Assembly (NCBI RefSeq): GCF_036013525.1
Contig: NZ_CP107853.1
Span: 1,612,001-1,676,000 of the forward strand
Length of the DNA: 64,000 nt
Origin: Nonomuraea sp. NBC_00507
Lineage (GTDB): Bacteria; Actinomycetota; Actinomycetes; Streptosporangiales; Streptosporangiaceae
Direction: 5' to 3'
Part shown: piece after piece, positions 1 through 8,755 of the stretch
Layout: every line of letters begins with the position of its first letter
How positions within the stretch are numbered: position 1 is the stretch's first letter
Translations under genes and position numbers: made by a program
The notes under the pieces: generated by a model
Seen by the model: the letters and a program-made list of their open reading frames with translations, nothing else
Databases searched by the model: none
What the model was told of the DNA's origin: nothing

Positions 1-1
1 G

Positions 2-232
2 GCCATCCGTGACGCCGTGGAATTCCCCGAGGACGAGGACTTTCAGTCTGCGCTCCGGGGCCAGCTCAAGAAGGCGTTGACGGCGGACTCGGCGCTGGCG
101 GCCGACCTGGCCCGCATGCTGGCCTCATCGATCGCTGGAAGCGCGGGCGGCCAGACCGTCTCGGGCAGCTTCATCGGCGGGGACAACATCCAGATCGGCC
201 AGGCCCGTGACGTCACCATCGACCGCCGCTGA
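2..232 (+). CDS. Small protein ending in a GGDNIQIG motif (5' end outside window)
   Basis: The frame is open from the first bases, so the start lies upstream; only the last 76 residues are seen. They hold a charged, Ala-rich helical stretch followed by a Gly-rich tail with GGDNIQIG and a terminal DVTIDRR. The same tail motif recurs near the N-terminus of the protein at 1910-2782, and the two genes share 16 identical bases at that point. The next gene starts inside this one (GTG at 207), so the three form an operon. I do not recognise the family. Short Gly-rich NIQIG/DVTI strands are common in actinobacterial conflict-type proteins, but a role here is inference. Confidence 0.7.
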   Translation, partial: AIRDAVEFPEDEDFQSALRGQLKKALTADSALAADLARMLASSIAGSAGGQTVSGSFIGGDNIQIGQARDVTIDRR

Positions 233-1913
233 CCCATCGGCCGTGGTTGTGCCAACACGTCGCAACCAGCCGGTTGTCTGGTTTGCAGTATTGTGCGTCG
301 CTTGCGTCGCGCTTCTATCCGTGCCCGTCGAGGAGCCCAGGGTCGCCGGGCCGACGCCCGTCCCGACGGGGATGCGCTCAGAACTGTGGCGACAGCCCCT
401 CGACGGCCGACACGAGACCCTGCTCCTGGACGACATGGTGGTCCTTGCCCAGGGTATGGATATCGGCGCCAGGGACGCGTTCACCGGCAGGACGTTGTGG
501 ACGTTCGACGTCTCTTCCCTCGCCGACTACGAGCCGTCGGAGCAACCCTCCGGGAACGGGATCGACCTGGCCAGGACCGGTGACGTGGTGGTGGCGGGCG
601 CATACGGCAGGAGGACGGACGGCACCAGGCCGCACGTCTCCCTGCTGGGCTTGGACAGCCGCACCGGCGCTCTTCTGTGGAGCCTGGCCTCGGGCATTCA
701 CCTACCGTACTTCTCCCACCTCGCCACCGGCGGCGGGCAGGTGCTGATCCATATCCCCGCGCTGGGCGTGGTAAGAGCCTTGGACGCGACGAGGGGGACA
801 CGTCGTTGGGATGCCCGCCTGCCCCCTGGGTGTCGCCTGGAGGATGACGGGGCCGCAGATAACCGGGTGCTGGCCCTGTTGATGGCCTGCGGTGATCGGT
901 CTCGGCTGCACATCCTCGCGGTCTCCACCGGACGATTGCTGTGGGAGCGGATGGTCTCTCCCCTGGGACCGGCGGGCGTCGAGGTCCAGCATGGAGTGAT
1001 CGGCGTGGAGAGCGCCAACGCGTTGAGCGTGTACGACATCGACGGGCGGCAGCTTTACGACCGCGTCGCGGAGGGGATCTGCGACTGTGGCTTCGCGGTC
1101 ACGGCCGACGACGTGCTCATCTCCCGCGTCGACGACGCGGTGTTCTGGCGCGTGAGCGAGATGATCGATAGGAGGTCGGGGCGGGTTAGGCAGGTAAGCG
1201 GTGGTCCGGATGAAAGCTTCCAGGTCCTCGCCGCCGGAGAACGACTCTATCTGAAGAGGGAATTCATCCACGGGCTCCGCGGCACCCTCATCGAGACCGT
1301 GGATCCGGTGACCGGGATCGTGACACCTGTGGTCGCGCTGCCATACACATCCGTGGTGATAGGCGTGAACCAGCGGTTAATCCTGGCCGACGAGTATGAA
1401 CTCGAGGGCTCCGGGCTCACCGCGTATCGAATTGCCGCCCCGCCTCTGGCCGAACCCGGCATAGTGGCCAGAGGGGGCGTGGACCGGAGCCGGTGGCCGG
1501 ACGCGTGCGCCCTGATTCCCCGGCAGACGTTGAGAAGTGAGTTCCCGGACACGCGCTACACCCTGATCCCTCGGCCCGCCCCGCCGGAGCTGGCGTTGTC
1601 CACTCCTGTCGGCTGTGACCTTGTCCCCACCGCCAGCAGAGGGGACGCCTCCACAATTTCCGTCAGCGTGTTGTGGGTGGGGCTGACGTCAGAGGAGGCA
1701 GGCGGTCTCATCGCGATCGAGACTTCTGGCTGCTTTGGCCGGCGGGTGCGTAGCCCCGCCCCGGCCGATGACATGTCCACCTGCCCTGATCTCGTGGACG
1801 CGGTGCTGATCCGCGTCGGAAACGCCGTTGTACGCATGGACGGCGCTGGCGATTCCGATCGTGCCGTACGGCTGGCCCGCTCTGCGGCCCGAACCCTCAG
1901 GAGCATGCCGTGA
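207..1913 (+). CDS. Membrane-anchored PQQ-type beta-propeller protein
   Basis: A 568-residue protein. Residues about 22-41 form one hydrophobic segment (WFAVLCVACVALLSV), predicting a membrane anchor or uncleaved signal. The rest is extracytoplasmic and shows repeated beta-propeller blades of the PQQ_2 type, for example DAFTGRTLWTFD, DSRTGALLWSL and STGRLLWERM. Such propellers usually act as binding or scaffold modules; no enzymatic residues can be assigned. The C-terminal 150 residues carry cysteines (CALIP, GCDLV, SGCFG, CPDLV) that could form disulfides. The GTG at 207 overlaps the upstream gene by 26 bases; GTG 243 is an alternative. The stop overlaps the next start (GTGA at 1910). Propeller fold fairly sure, function unknown. 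Confidence 0.75.
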   Translation: MTSPSTAADPSAVVVPTRRNQPVVWFAVLCVACVALLSVPVEEPRVAGPTPVPTGMRSELWRQPLDGRHETLLLDDMVVLAQGMDIGARDAFTGRTLWTFDVSSLADYEPSEQPSGNGIDLARTGDVVVAGAYGRRTDGTRPHVSLLGLDSRTGALLWSLASGIHLPYFSHLATGGGQVLIHIPALGVVRALDATRGTRRWDARLPPGCRLEDDGAADNRVLALLMACGDRSRLHILAVSTGRLLWERMVSPLGPAGVEVQHGVIGVESANALSVYDIDGRQLYDRVAEGICDCGFAVTADDVLISRVDDAVFWRVSEMIDRRSGRVRQVSGGPDESFQVLAAGERLYLKREFIHGLRGTLIETVDPVTGIVTPVVALPYTSVVIGVNQRLILADEYELEGSGLTAYRIAAPPLAEPGIVARGGVDRSRWPDACALIPRQTLRSEFPDTRYTLIPRPAPPELALSTPVGCDLVPTASRGDASTISVSVLWVGLTSEEAGGLIAIETSGCFGRRVRSPAPADDMSTCPDLVDAVLIRVGNAVVRMDGAGDSDRAVRLARSAARTLRSMP

Positions 1914-2782
1914 CGCCGGCGGACCCGGCCGGCCAGGCCGAAGGCGAGGGCCCGTCCCTGCGCGAGTCATCGGTGGGCGGCCACAACATCCAGATCGGCT
2001 CGGCCGGGAACATCTCCATCCAGCTGAGTAGGCACGCGGGTCGGCCATTGCTGGCCGATCCGCGAAGATGGCTGTTCGGCCTGGGATCCGCAATCGTGAT
2101 CGTGGCAGCGGTGCTCCTCTGGAGGTCCGATTTCGGCAAAGACATGACCGGCAGCCCGCCCCTCCACGCGAGGACTTCGTCCAGGATCAACGTGGGGGAC
2201 CGACTGGCGCTGCCCGACAAGGTGGCGTCCGGCAGCGACCAAGCGCTGCTTCTTCGCAATCCGGATGATATGGAACTGCTTGGCCTGCTCCAGCGGCACA
2301 AGGGCGCCCGCGTCGGCACGATGAACGTTGTCATCATCATTCAAGGCCTGCGCGACAGCGGCATCCGGCTCATCGACGTGAGGCCACGAGTCATCGCCTC
2401 CGGTCGCTCTTTCACGGGCACCTGCATCCAGGTTCCCGCGCAGGGCGAGGTTGACGAATACCAGATCAAGGTTGACCTCGATGTGCAACGCCCCGAGGGC
2501 CACCCGTCGCGTTACCTCCCCAAGAGCATCGACCTAGCCAGCGGCGAACGGGTGACCATCGAGTTCACGGTGACAGCCGAGGACAAGTCGTATGAGTGGG
2601 ATATCGAAGTGGTCTATGACTACGGTGGCCGGCTGCGACGGGCGTACTTCCGCGGCCCGGACAACGAACCCTTCCGGATCACCGGCCCAGCGACACGCTA
2701 CGAAATCACCTACCATGCCCCCACGGCGCTCCCCAACGGATACCGCGAAACACAACAAGACCCGGTATGCCAGGACAGGTGA
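1910..2782 (+). CDS. Single-pass membrane protein with GGHNIQIG motif
   Basis: A 290-residue protein starting with GTG in a GTGA overlap, hence translationally coupled to the propeller gene. Order: short acidic N-terminus, the motif GGHNIQIGSAGNISI (residues about 24-38) matching the tail of the first gene in the window, one membrane helix at about 54-68 (FGLGSAIVIVAAVLLW), then an extracytoplasmic region of about 210 residues rich in beta strands. I do not recognise that domain. The shared NIQIG motif inside one operon suggests the two proteins interact or bind a common partner through it, which is inference. A real gene by codon usage and context; function unknown. Confidence 0.7.
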   Translation: MTPADPAGQAEGEGPSLRESSVGGHNIQIGSAGNISIQLSRHAGRPLLADPRRWLFGLGSAIVIVAAVLLWRSDFGKDMTGSPPLHARTSSRINVGDRLALPDKVASGSDQALLLRNPDDMELLGLLQRHKGARVGTMNVVIIIQGLRDSGIRLIDVRPRVIASGRSFTGTCIQVPAQGEVDEYQIKVDLDVQRPEGHPSRYLPKSIDLASGERVTIEFTVTAEDKSYEWDIEVVYDYGGRLRRAYFRGPDNEPFRITGPATRYEITYHAPTALPNGYRETQQDPVCQDR

Positions 2783-3030
2783 CGGGCGGCGGGCGCCTTC
2801 CTCCGTGGGTGGGCGGCCCCCACGATGTACCGGCCAGCCGCGGGCGCCAAGGTGGCCCCGACGGGCGGCACGGGCGGCTGGGCTCCGGGGAGCGTTACCG
2901 GCGGCTGCACCACTTGGGCGGCTGGTAGGAGCCCCATACCGGCATAAACCAGGGCCCGACCCGGCAGGGGTTTGGGCCTTTCCGTAGTTCTGGCCTCGGA
3001 TCGGGACGCAAGCACGTCAGCACCGCCACC
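2783..3030 (+). other. Intergenic, no gene seen
   Basis: Very GC-rich spacer between the membrane protein and the tail-fibre-like fragment. Short frames exist on both strands, but none has a ribosome binding site or recognisable content. It probably marks the junction with old prophage DNA. Confidence 0.4.
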
Positions 3031-3339
3031 ATGCCGCCCACGACCGATCCGCTCACGAAGACGCGCCGGCCGCCCGACGACCTGGAGGCTTACGTGGCGC
3101 TGCCCCCGTCCTACAACCTGTGCACTCTGCGGGGAAACTTCGTTGACCTGCTAGGAAACCCCGCCACAGGGCAGATCACGTTCACAGCACCCACCACCAC
3201 GGTCTCCATCGGAGATGGCATCACGGTGCTGCCGTCCCCGCTGATTGTCATGCTGGTCAACGGCAAGTTCCAGGTGCAGCTACCAGCCACCGACGACGCC
3301 AACATGACCCCGCACGGCTGGACCTGCCCTGGACGGTGA
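3031..3339 (+). pseudogene. Truncated phage tail-fibre/minor-tail N-terminal domain
   Basis: A 102-residue frame whose middle reads like the first domain of actinophage minor tail proteins: a strand with LRGNFVDLLGNPATGQITFT, then NGKFQVQLPATDDANMTPHGWT. In the intact family the last motif continues as WTYTV and runs into a fibre or collagen-like region. Here it ends at WTCPGR and stop, so the gene is cut right after the first domain. No good ribosome binding site precedes the ATG. It lies directly beside a broken integrase, consistent with remains of an old prophage. Assignment rests on motif memory, not a search. Confidence 0.5.
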
Positions 3340-3435
3340 GCTGGACATCGCCTCGGCCCCCGCCTGGTGGCCACCGTCGCGCGGGTAGTTTCGGAGGAGC
3401 GGCGGCCTGGTGGTGGGCATGGCCAGCGACTCCTC

Positions 3436-3911
3436 CGGTATGGCGGAGGGTCTCGATGATGGCCCAGGCCCAGAAGGTTTCGTCCTCCTCGGTGGTCAGG
3501 TCGCGGCGGCTCCCGGTGGTCGGGTCGACGGCCCATACCAGAGGCGTTAGCCGACGTTCTTTGGCCGGGACGGGGCGGTGCCAGCGCTGGCCATCGACCT
3601 CGAAGTCCTGGCCCGCCTTGACCATGCTGGCCGCTTGCAGGCGGCGGCTGGCCGCGTTCAGCCGGTCTTTCGCAATCTTGACCAGGAGTGGAAGCACGGG
3701 GCAGGCGTTCGCGGGTGCGTTGGTCCATGCGGGCCTTGCGGTGCTTGTTGACCTTGCTCTGCCGGACCATGAGGTCGCTGTCGCGGATGGGACAGGGTGC
3801 AACCCACGGTCCCCAGCGGGTGGGTTCCTCCAGCGCCCACTGGGCGATGTCCTGATAGAACGCTCTGACCGTGGTCAACTCGTTGTCTGAGAGCCTTCTG
3901 GTGCGCTCCTC
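3436..3911 (-). pseudogene. Middle part of a tyrosine integrase, inverted and frameshifted
   Basis: Read on the minus strand this encodes the middle of a large actinobacterial phage-type integrase: PEERTRRLSDNELTTVRAFY, then WGPWVAPCPIRD and RKARMDQRTRERLP, then in another frame VLPLLVKIAKDRLNAASR, DPTTGSRRDLTTEEDETFW and IIETLRHTG. The frame changes at a run of four G (3698-3701), where one extra base breaks the ORF. The sequence stops at LRHTG, where the intact family continues RVEELLELTHH; that continuation is on the plus strand at 3912. The segment is therefore inverted relative to the rest of the gene. CTCCTC occurs at both junctions (3430-3435 and 3906-3911). The true N-terminus is absent. 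Confidence 0.75.
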
Positions 3912-4885
3912 GGGTGCGGGTGGAGGAACTGCTGGAGCTGACCCATCACGCCATCACCGAGTACAGGCTGCCCTCAACCGGCGAACTCGTCCCGCTGCTA
4001 CAGATCGCGCCGTCGAAGTCCGACGCGGAACGCCTGCTGCTGATCAGTCCCGAACTCGCTGACGTGCTCAGCGCGGTGGTCATGCGCGTTCGCGGTGCAA
4101 CTGGCGTGATCCCGCTGGTCACCGCCTACGACCGGCACGAGCGCACCTGGTCATCCCCCATGCCGCTGCTTTTCCAGCGACGGACGGGCAGCGAGATCAG
4201 AGGCATCGCCCCCGCAGCGGTCAAAGCGCTGCTGAACAAGACCCTGGCCGCCACCGGGCTGACCGACGACTCCGGTCTGCCCCTGCGCTTCACCCCTCAC
4301 GACTTTCGCCGAATCTTCATCACCGACGCCATCATGAACGGCCTCCCACCGCATATCGCCCAGGTCATCGCGGGCCACGAGAGCATCGAGACCACGATGC
4401 GTTACAAGGCCGCCTACCCCGAGGAAGCAATCGAGGCCTACCGCGCGTTCATCGCCCGGCGCCGCTCGGCACGCCCCAGTGCCGAGTACCGCACCCCCAC
4501 CGAGGAGGAATGGGACGAGTTCCTCGCCCACTTCGAGAAGCGCAAGCTGTCCATCGGCATCTGCGGCCGTGCCTTTTCGACCCCATGTGTTCACGAGCAC
4601 GCTTGTGTCCGTTGCTCACTTCTCCGGCCGGATCCAGCCCAGCGCCCCCGCCTGCAAGAGATCCGCGACAACCTCCTCGCCCGCATCGCCGAGGCCGAAC
4701 GCGAAGGATGGCTCGGAGAGATCGAAGGACTTCGCGTCAGCCTCGCCGGCGCCGAAGACAAGCTCGCCCAGCTCGACGAGCGGGCCCGCCTCGCGACCAC
4801 GATCCACCTCGGCATGCCCGTTTTCCCCAACGCCGCTGGCCGCACCGCTATCCTCCCCACCGGCCATCCAGGAGGCACATCATGA
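3912..4885 (+). pseudogene. C-terminal catalytic half of the same tyrosine integrase
   Basis: Encodes about 324 residues from RVEELLELTHHAITEYRL to the natural C-terminus. Catalytic-core features are present: LRFTPHDFRRIF (the HxxR box) and IAQVIAGHESIETTMRYKA (box with His and nucleophile Tyr). A Cys-rich patch CVHEHACVRCSLLRPDPAQR and a C-terminal coiled coil (EGLRVSLAGAEDKLAQLDER) follow, as in this family. The N-terminal half lies on the opposite strand immediately to the left, so no intact integrase can be made. An ATG occurs near 3914 but lacks a convincing ribosome binding site. Family identity is strong from the motif order. Confidence 0.8.
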
Positions 4886-5143
4886 CTATGGGAGGAGGTC
4901 GATCCTGATCGGCATCTGACGGTGTGGGAAGCGCCTGAGCCCTGGGCTACTTGAACGGTGATCGCCAAGGACTCCGGCATCGGGTCGATCGCGCCGCGCC
5001 CCCGCAATTCGCGATATGTGATGGAACGCGACACACCGCAGTGATCAACCGTGATAGGCGCCTATGTCCGGTCATACTTGCTGATGCCCGTCCTGTCTCG
5101 GGGCGGCCGACATAGCCCCCGATGTTCGCATGAGGGATCGCCA
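4886..5143. other. Intergenic, no gene seen
   Basis: Spacer between the integrase remnant and the AlbA_2 gene. I find no recognisable coding frame. The last 20 bases hold a moderate ribosome binding site (GAGGGA) for the gene starting at 5144. Confidence 0.4.
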
Positions 5144-6406
5144 ATGACGCCGATCTATCTGTCCGCCCAGCACTCCCGCTGGACCCCCAAGACTGAAACC
5201 GACCTCCAGGACGCCATCGACGGCGGCCTGCTGGAGGAATCGCACTACGTCGACCTGAAGGAAGTCCCCAGCAGCAAGAACGGCAACAAGGAATCCGCCC
5301 GGGACATGGCCTCGTTCGCCATCGACTCCGGCACCCTGATCATCGGAATCGCCGAGGACAAGACCAACCGAGCTTTCACCCTCGCTCCCCAGCCGCTGAG
5401 CGGGCTGGCCGAGAAGATGGAGCAGATCGCTCGCTCCCTCTGCGACCCCGCGCTGACCATCCTCACTTCAGAGATTCCCAGCGACGCCGACGCCACCCAG
5501 GGCTACCTGGTCATTCACATCCCGGCGAGCCCGGTCGCCCCGCACATGGTCGACGGGAAGTACTACGGCCGCGGCGACAAGACCAAGCACGTCCTGTCCG
5601 ACGCCGACGTGGTCGGGCTGCACGAACACCGCCGCTCTACCGACCGCGACACGCTGGCCCTACTTCAAGAAGAGATCGACAACGATCCGATCACTGGCGA
5701 GTACCGCCGCCAGGCCCACCTATTCCTGCTGGCGCACCCTCTTGCCGGGCCCTCGGACATGCTCGTCGATCTGGCCAGCGGGAACAACTGGAACCAGAAC
5801 CTCGCGATCTTCATCAACCAGGCGTTCACCATCGAACTCAATACCCTCCTAGAGGGCACTGATGTCAGCCCATCCTTGCAGGAAGCCGGCAACGGCTTCC
5901 GTCGCGGCGCCGGCGCCGCACGCGCCAGCAGCAACCTCGGCCACGGCCGTATCTTCACCCCTAACAACGAGATCTTCCCCGAAGACGCCATCGAACTGCA
6001 GGTCCACGAAGACGGTGGACTGCGCCTGTTCACCAGTCGCTTCTCCAGCGCAACCCGAGATGGCTCGGAGGAACAGTTGATTCTGCCGGCAGCGGCCGTC
6101 AACCACACCCACCGGTTCCTTGCCCTGATCAAGATCGCGTCCGAACACGCTGGCTACTTCGGCAACTGGGCCCTCGCCATCGGCGCCACCGGCCTACGCG
6201 GCCTGCGTGTTCACAGCAATGCCAACCCCAACTTCGGTTTCGGTCCTCAAGCACGCTACGACAAGGACACCTACACCCGAACTACCAGCGTGAGCTGGGC
6301 AGAGCTCAACAACGCCCCGGCGGCCACCACCCAACGCCTGGTGGGACCGCTTCTGCGCGCCCTGGAGATCGAACGCGCCTACAAGCATCTGCTGGCTGAC
6401 TCCTAG
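5144..6406 (+). CDS. AlbA_2 / Schlafen-type putative nucleic-acid-binding protein
   Basis: A 420-residue soluble protein. Residues about 25-170 match the AlbA_2 (divergent AAA_4, Schlafen) domain: ESHYVDLKEV, ESARDMASFAIDSGTLIIGI, and GYLVIHIPASPVAPHMVDGKYYGRGDKTKHVLSD. Proteins with this domain bind nucleic acid, are often linked to transcription control or phage defence, and some act as RNases. The C-terminal 250 residues are unassigned. I chose ATG 5144 over the upstream in-frame ATG at 5051 because GAGGGA precedes it and homology starts just after. It lies 111 bases upstream of the pentapeptide-repeat gene on the same strand, so the two may be co-transcribed. Confidence 0.8.
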   Translation: MTPIYLSAQHSRWTPKTETDLQDAIDGGLLEESHYVDLKEVPSSKNGNKESARDMASFAIDSGTLIIGIAEDKTNRAFTLAPQPLSGLAEKMEQIARSLCDPALTILTSEIPSDADATQGYLVIHIPASPVAPHMVDGKYYGRGDKTKHVLSDADVVGLHEHRRSTDRDTLALLQEEIDNDPITGEYRRQAHLFLLAHPLAGPSDMLVDLASGNNWNQNLAIFINQAFTIELNTLLEGTDVSPSLQEAGNGFRRGAGAARASSNLGHGRIFTPNNEIFPEDAIELQVHEDGGLRLFTSRFSSATRDGSEEQLILPAAAVNHTHRFLALIKIASEHAGYFGNWALAIGATGLRGLRVHSNANPNFGFGPQARYDKDTYTRTTSVSWAELNNAPAATTQRLVGPLLRALEIERAYKHLLADS

Positions 6407-6517
6407 CGTTGGCCGGGCGCGCTGGGCGAGCTTATGCATGCCTCGCACGCTGCACTCAGTTCGCTCAGCATTCGCGTTGAGAACCGACAGAGGGTCGAGT
6501 TTGTCCGAGAGGATGCC

Positions 6518-7843
6518 ATGAAGCCTCTTTCGATCATAGTCACCATGGTCGCCGGGGTACTCGTCGTTGTGATCGGCTGGATGCTCGGACCCGGCGCCGC
6601 TTGGTGGCTGGAGCACGTCGACGGCGTGACGGGCCTGCAGGGAGAAAAACTCGCAGCCGCCGTCGATATGGTCCGCGGTCGCGCTCTGGCAGTCGCCACC
6701 GGCTTGGCCGCGCTGCTCGCGGTCTACTACACCGCTCGCAACGCCGACACCGCCCGGCGCACCTTCCAGCTCGGCGAACGCGGCCACGACACCGACCGCT
6801 ACGGCAAGGCCGCTGAGCAGCTCGGCCACGACAAGGCGCCGGTCCGGCTGGCTGGCCTCTACGCGCTGGAGCAGCTGGCCCAGAACAACCCTTCACTGCG
6901 GCAACGAATCGTGGACCTGATCAGCGCTTACCTCCGCATGCCCTACAGTCCGCCGAGAGATGATGATCAAAACGATGCGTGGTCTGCTGTTCCCCGCGCG
7001 GCACTCGGCGGCAGGAGAGATGAGACCGGCGGCCGGGATCCACACGAGGAGCGGCAGGTCCGATTGACCGCCCAACGTGTTCTATCCGCGCACCTGCGTC
7101 GGCCCCCTTCGGAGAAGCGACGCCGGTGGCAACCCGACCCGCCGCTCCCTAACGATTTCTGGCCTGGCATCAGAATCGACCTGAGCGGTGCTCTACTCAT
7201 CGATCTTGACTTACGAGAGTGCCAGATACACGCCGCTCGCTTCAACCATGTCGTCTTCGCCGGCGACACGCACTTCGACCAGGCCATCTTCGCGGGTGAC
7301 GCCGACTTCAGCGGAGCGGCTTTCGCTGGCGAGGCCGGGTTTCGCAGCACCACCTTTACCGACGACGCCGAGTTCGACGGGTCCACCTTTGTCGGCGACG
7401 CTGACTTCAGCGGGGCAAAGTTCACTGACACTGTCGGATTTCATGGGGTCACCTTCACCCGCACGGCGGACTTCGGCGGGGCCTCCTTCGCCAGCGGCGT
7501 CTGGTTCAACCGAGCCGTATTCACCGGCGACGCCAAGTTCGGCGGTGCCTCTTGCGATGAGGAAAAGATCGATTGTGACGGCGCTACCTTCGCGGGCAGT
7601 GCCTGGTTTGGCGGGCTCATTCGTGACACCGAGGTCTCGTTGCAGGACGCGGTGGTCACACCTGAAGCGATGCGCTGCGTGAACGCGTGGCCTCTTGGTT
7701 GGGGAGTGGAACCACACCAGCAAGGGGGCGGAATGTTGCGGCGCCAAGCGGTGAGTGAGGAGCGGCAGCAACATGAACTGCGCGTCCAGCAGTGGGCTCA
7801 GAACATTCGTGTTAAACGACGCATGTTCTCACGCTTCCGCTGA
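6518..7843 (+). CDS. Two-TM pentapeptide-repeat protein
   Basis: A 441-residue protein. Two membrane helices lie at about 5-28 (ILLY-type hydrophobic run with VVVIGWML) and 55-75 (ALAVATGLAALLAVYY). Then comes a conserved cytoplasmic linker (ARNADTARRTFQLGERG, YGKAAEQLGHDKAPVRLAGL) seen in many actinobacterial membrane pentapeptide proteins. Residues about 225-375 form pentapeptide repeats (A-D/N-F-x-x: GDADFSGAAFAGEAGFRST, TADFGGASF), which fold as a right-handed quadrilateral beta helix. Such helices often mimic DNA or act as scaffolds, and many sit in defence or effector loci. ATG 6518 is preferred to 6434 because homology starts there, after GAGAGGA. An IS remnant abuts the 3' end. Confidence 0.8.
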   Translation: MKPLSIIVTMVAGVLVVVIGWMLGPGAAWWLEHVDGVTGLQGEKLAAAVDMVRGRALAVATGLAALLAVYYTARNADTARRTFQLGERGHDTDRYGKAAEQLGHDKAPVRLAGLYALEQLAQNNPSLRQRIVDLISAYLRMPYSPPRDDDQNDAWSAVPRAALGGRRDETGGRDPHEERQVRLTAQRVLSAHLRRPPSEKRRRWQPDPPLPNDFWPGIRIDLSGALLIDLDLRECQIHAARFNHVVFAGDTHFDQAIFAGDADFSGAAFAGEAGFRSTTFTDDAEFDGSTFVGDADFSGAKFTDTVGFHGVTFTRTADFGGASFASGVWFNRAVFTGDAKFGGASCDEEKIDCDGATFAGSAWFGGLIRDTEVSLQDAVVTPEAMRCVNAWPLGWGVEPHQQGGGMLRRQAVSEERQQHELRVQQWAQNIRVKRRMFSRFR

Positions 7844-7862
7844 TCCTCGGTAGTTCAGAGAA

Positions 7863-8111
7863 GTCGACCACGTACCGGATGGCATCCATGATCCGGCGAC
7901 GGCAGTACTTCTCGGGTCGTCCCCCGTTGCCGTATAACCAGGCCGGCCAGGGCATCAACGGCTTGATGACCTGCCATTCCGCGTCACTCATGTCGGTGGT
8001 GTAGCGGGGCGCCCGGATCGGGTGATCGGCTCCGCGACCGTACCGGCAGGCCACGCATGAGCAGGCAGTTTCTTCGTTACGGGAGACAGCGATGAGAGCG
8101 GTGGCGTACAA
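7863..8111 (-). pseudogene. N-terminal stub of an IS5-family (DUF4096) transposase
   Basis: Read on the minus strand from about 7991: MSDAEWQVIKPLMPWPAW, NGGRPEKYCRRRIMDAIRYVVD. This is the DUF4096 helix-turn-helix start of IS5-group transposases. The intact protein would continue into the catalytic DDE domain; here it ends after RYVVD and runs into unrelated sequence overlapping the pentapeptide gene end. Only about 45 residues remain. Confidence 0.75.
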
Positions 8112-8120
8112 CGGCGGCAG

Positions 8121-8171
8121 ACCTTCCGGTTGGTGACGGGGCTTCGATAACCACCGTTGCTACCGGAAGGT
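8121..8171. repeat. Perfect 10-bp inverted repeat
   Basis: ACCTTCCGGT (8121-8130) and ACCGGAAGGT (8162-8171) with a 31-base loop. It lies just outside the IS5 stub and could be a weak transcription terminator or part of a transposon end. No target-site duplication could be identified by eye. Confidence 0.45.
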
Positions 8172-8755
8172 CACTTTATGTCGCAGGAGATTCGCTCTAC
8201 GTCACAGTTTCGCCCGATATCGACCCCACGTAGCAAGCACGGGGATCAGTTTGTACACGGGCACTTAGGCAGTGGCGTGCGGTATCGGGGCGCAGATGAA
8301 TGTCGGCGAATCCTGCCACGCCCTGGCTCGCCGAGTCAGGTCCAGCACCCCTCACATTACCCTTCCGATCAGCCGTGCGAGTACCCCTCCTAATTAAATC
8401 GCATGGGCGAGAGGACGGATACGACCAGGACACCGCGGGGGTGATGTGTCCCGCAGTACCCCGACTTGGAGACGGGAACGACCCTTAGAGGGGCGGAACG
8501 AGCTTGAAGGGCAGACGCGAAATACAGAGGCTAGCATAGGCGTGGGCGAGAATTGAATTAAGAAATAGGAATAATGGGGAGTGAATTTCGGAACCAATAT
8601 TTCACCACTCGTACACAATCAGGCACCTAGAACATCGGGTGCCCCCATACCTTTTCGTCGAATTCTATTGCCTCGATCTCCATTTTGCGGTTCAATTGAA
8701 TTAGCCAAGAAAGGCGGCATCCCGGACGGGGAGCCGAAAAGGATCGGAGTAGGTC
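8172..8755. other. AT-rich non-coding region upstream of 8756 gene
   Basis: I find no credible gene here. Positions about 8515-8725 are clearly poorer in GC than the rest of the window, with stretches such as GAATTGAATTAAGAAATAGG and TTCAATTGAATTAGCC that partly mirror each other. A ribosome binding site (GGAGTAGGTC) ends the region. Likely holds promoters and possibly the left end or an origin of the conjugative element. Confidence 0.4.

Noticed and set aside
3111..3878. 255-codon minus-strand frame as one gene
   Set aside because: Only its first part is integrase-like; after the G-run at 3698-3701 the integrase continues in another frame, so the rest is out of frame.
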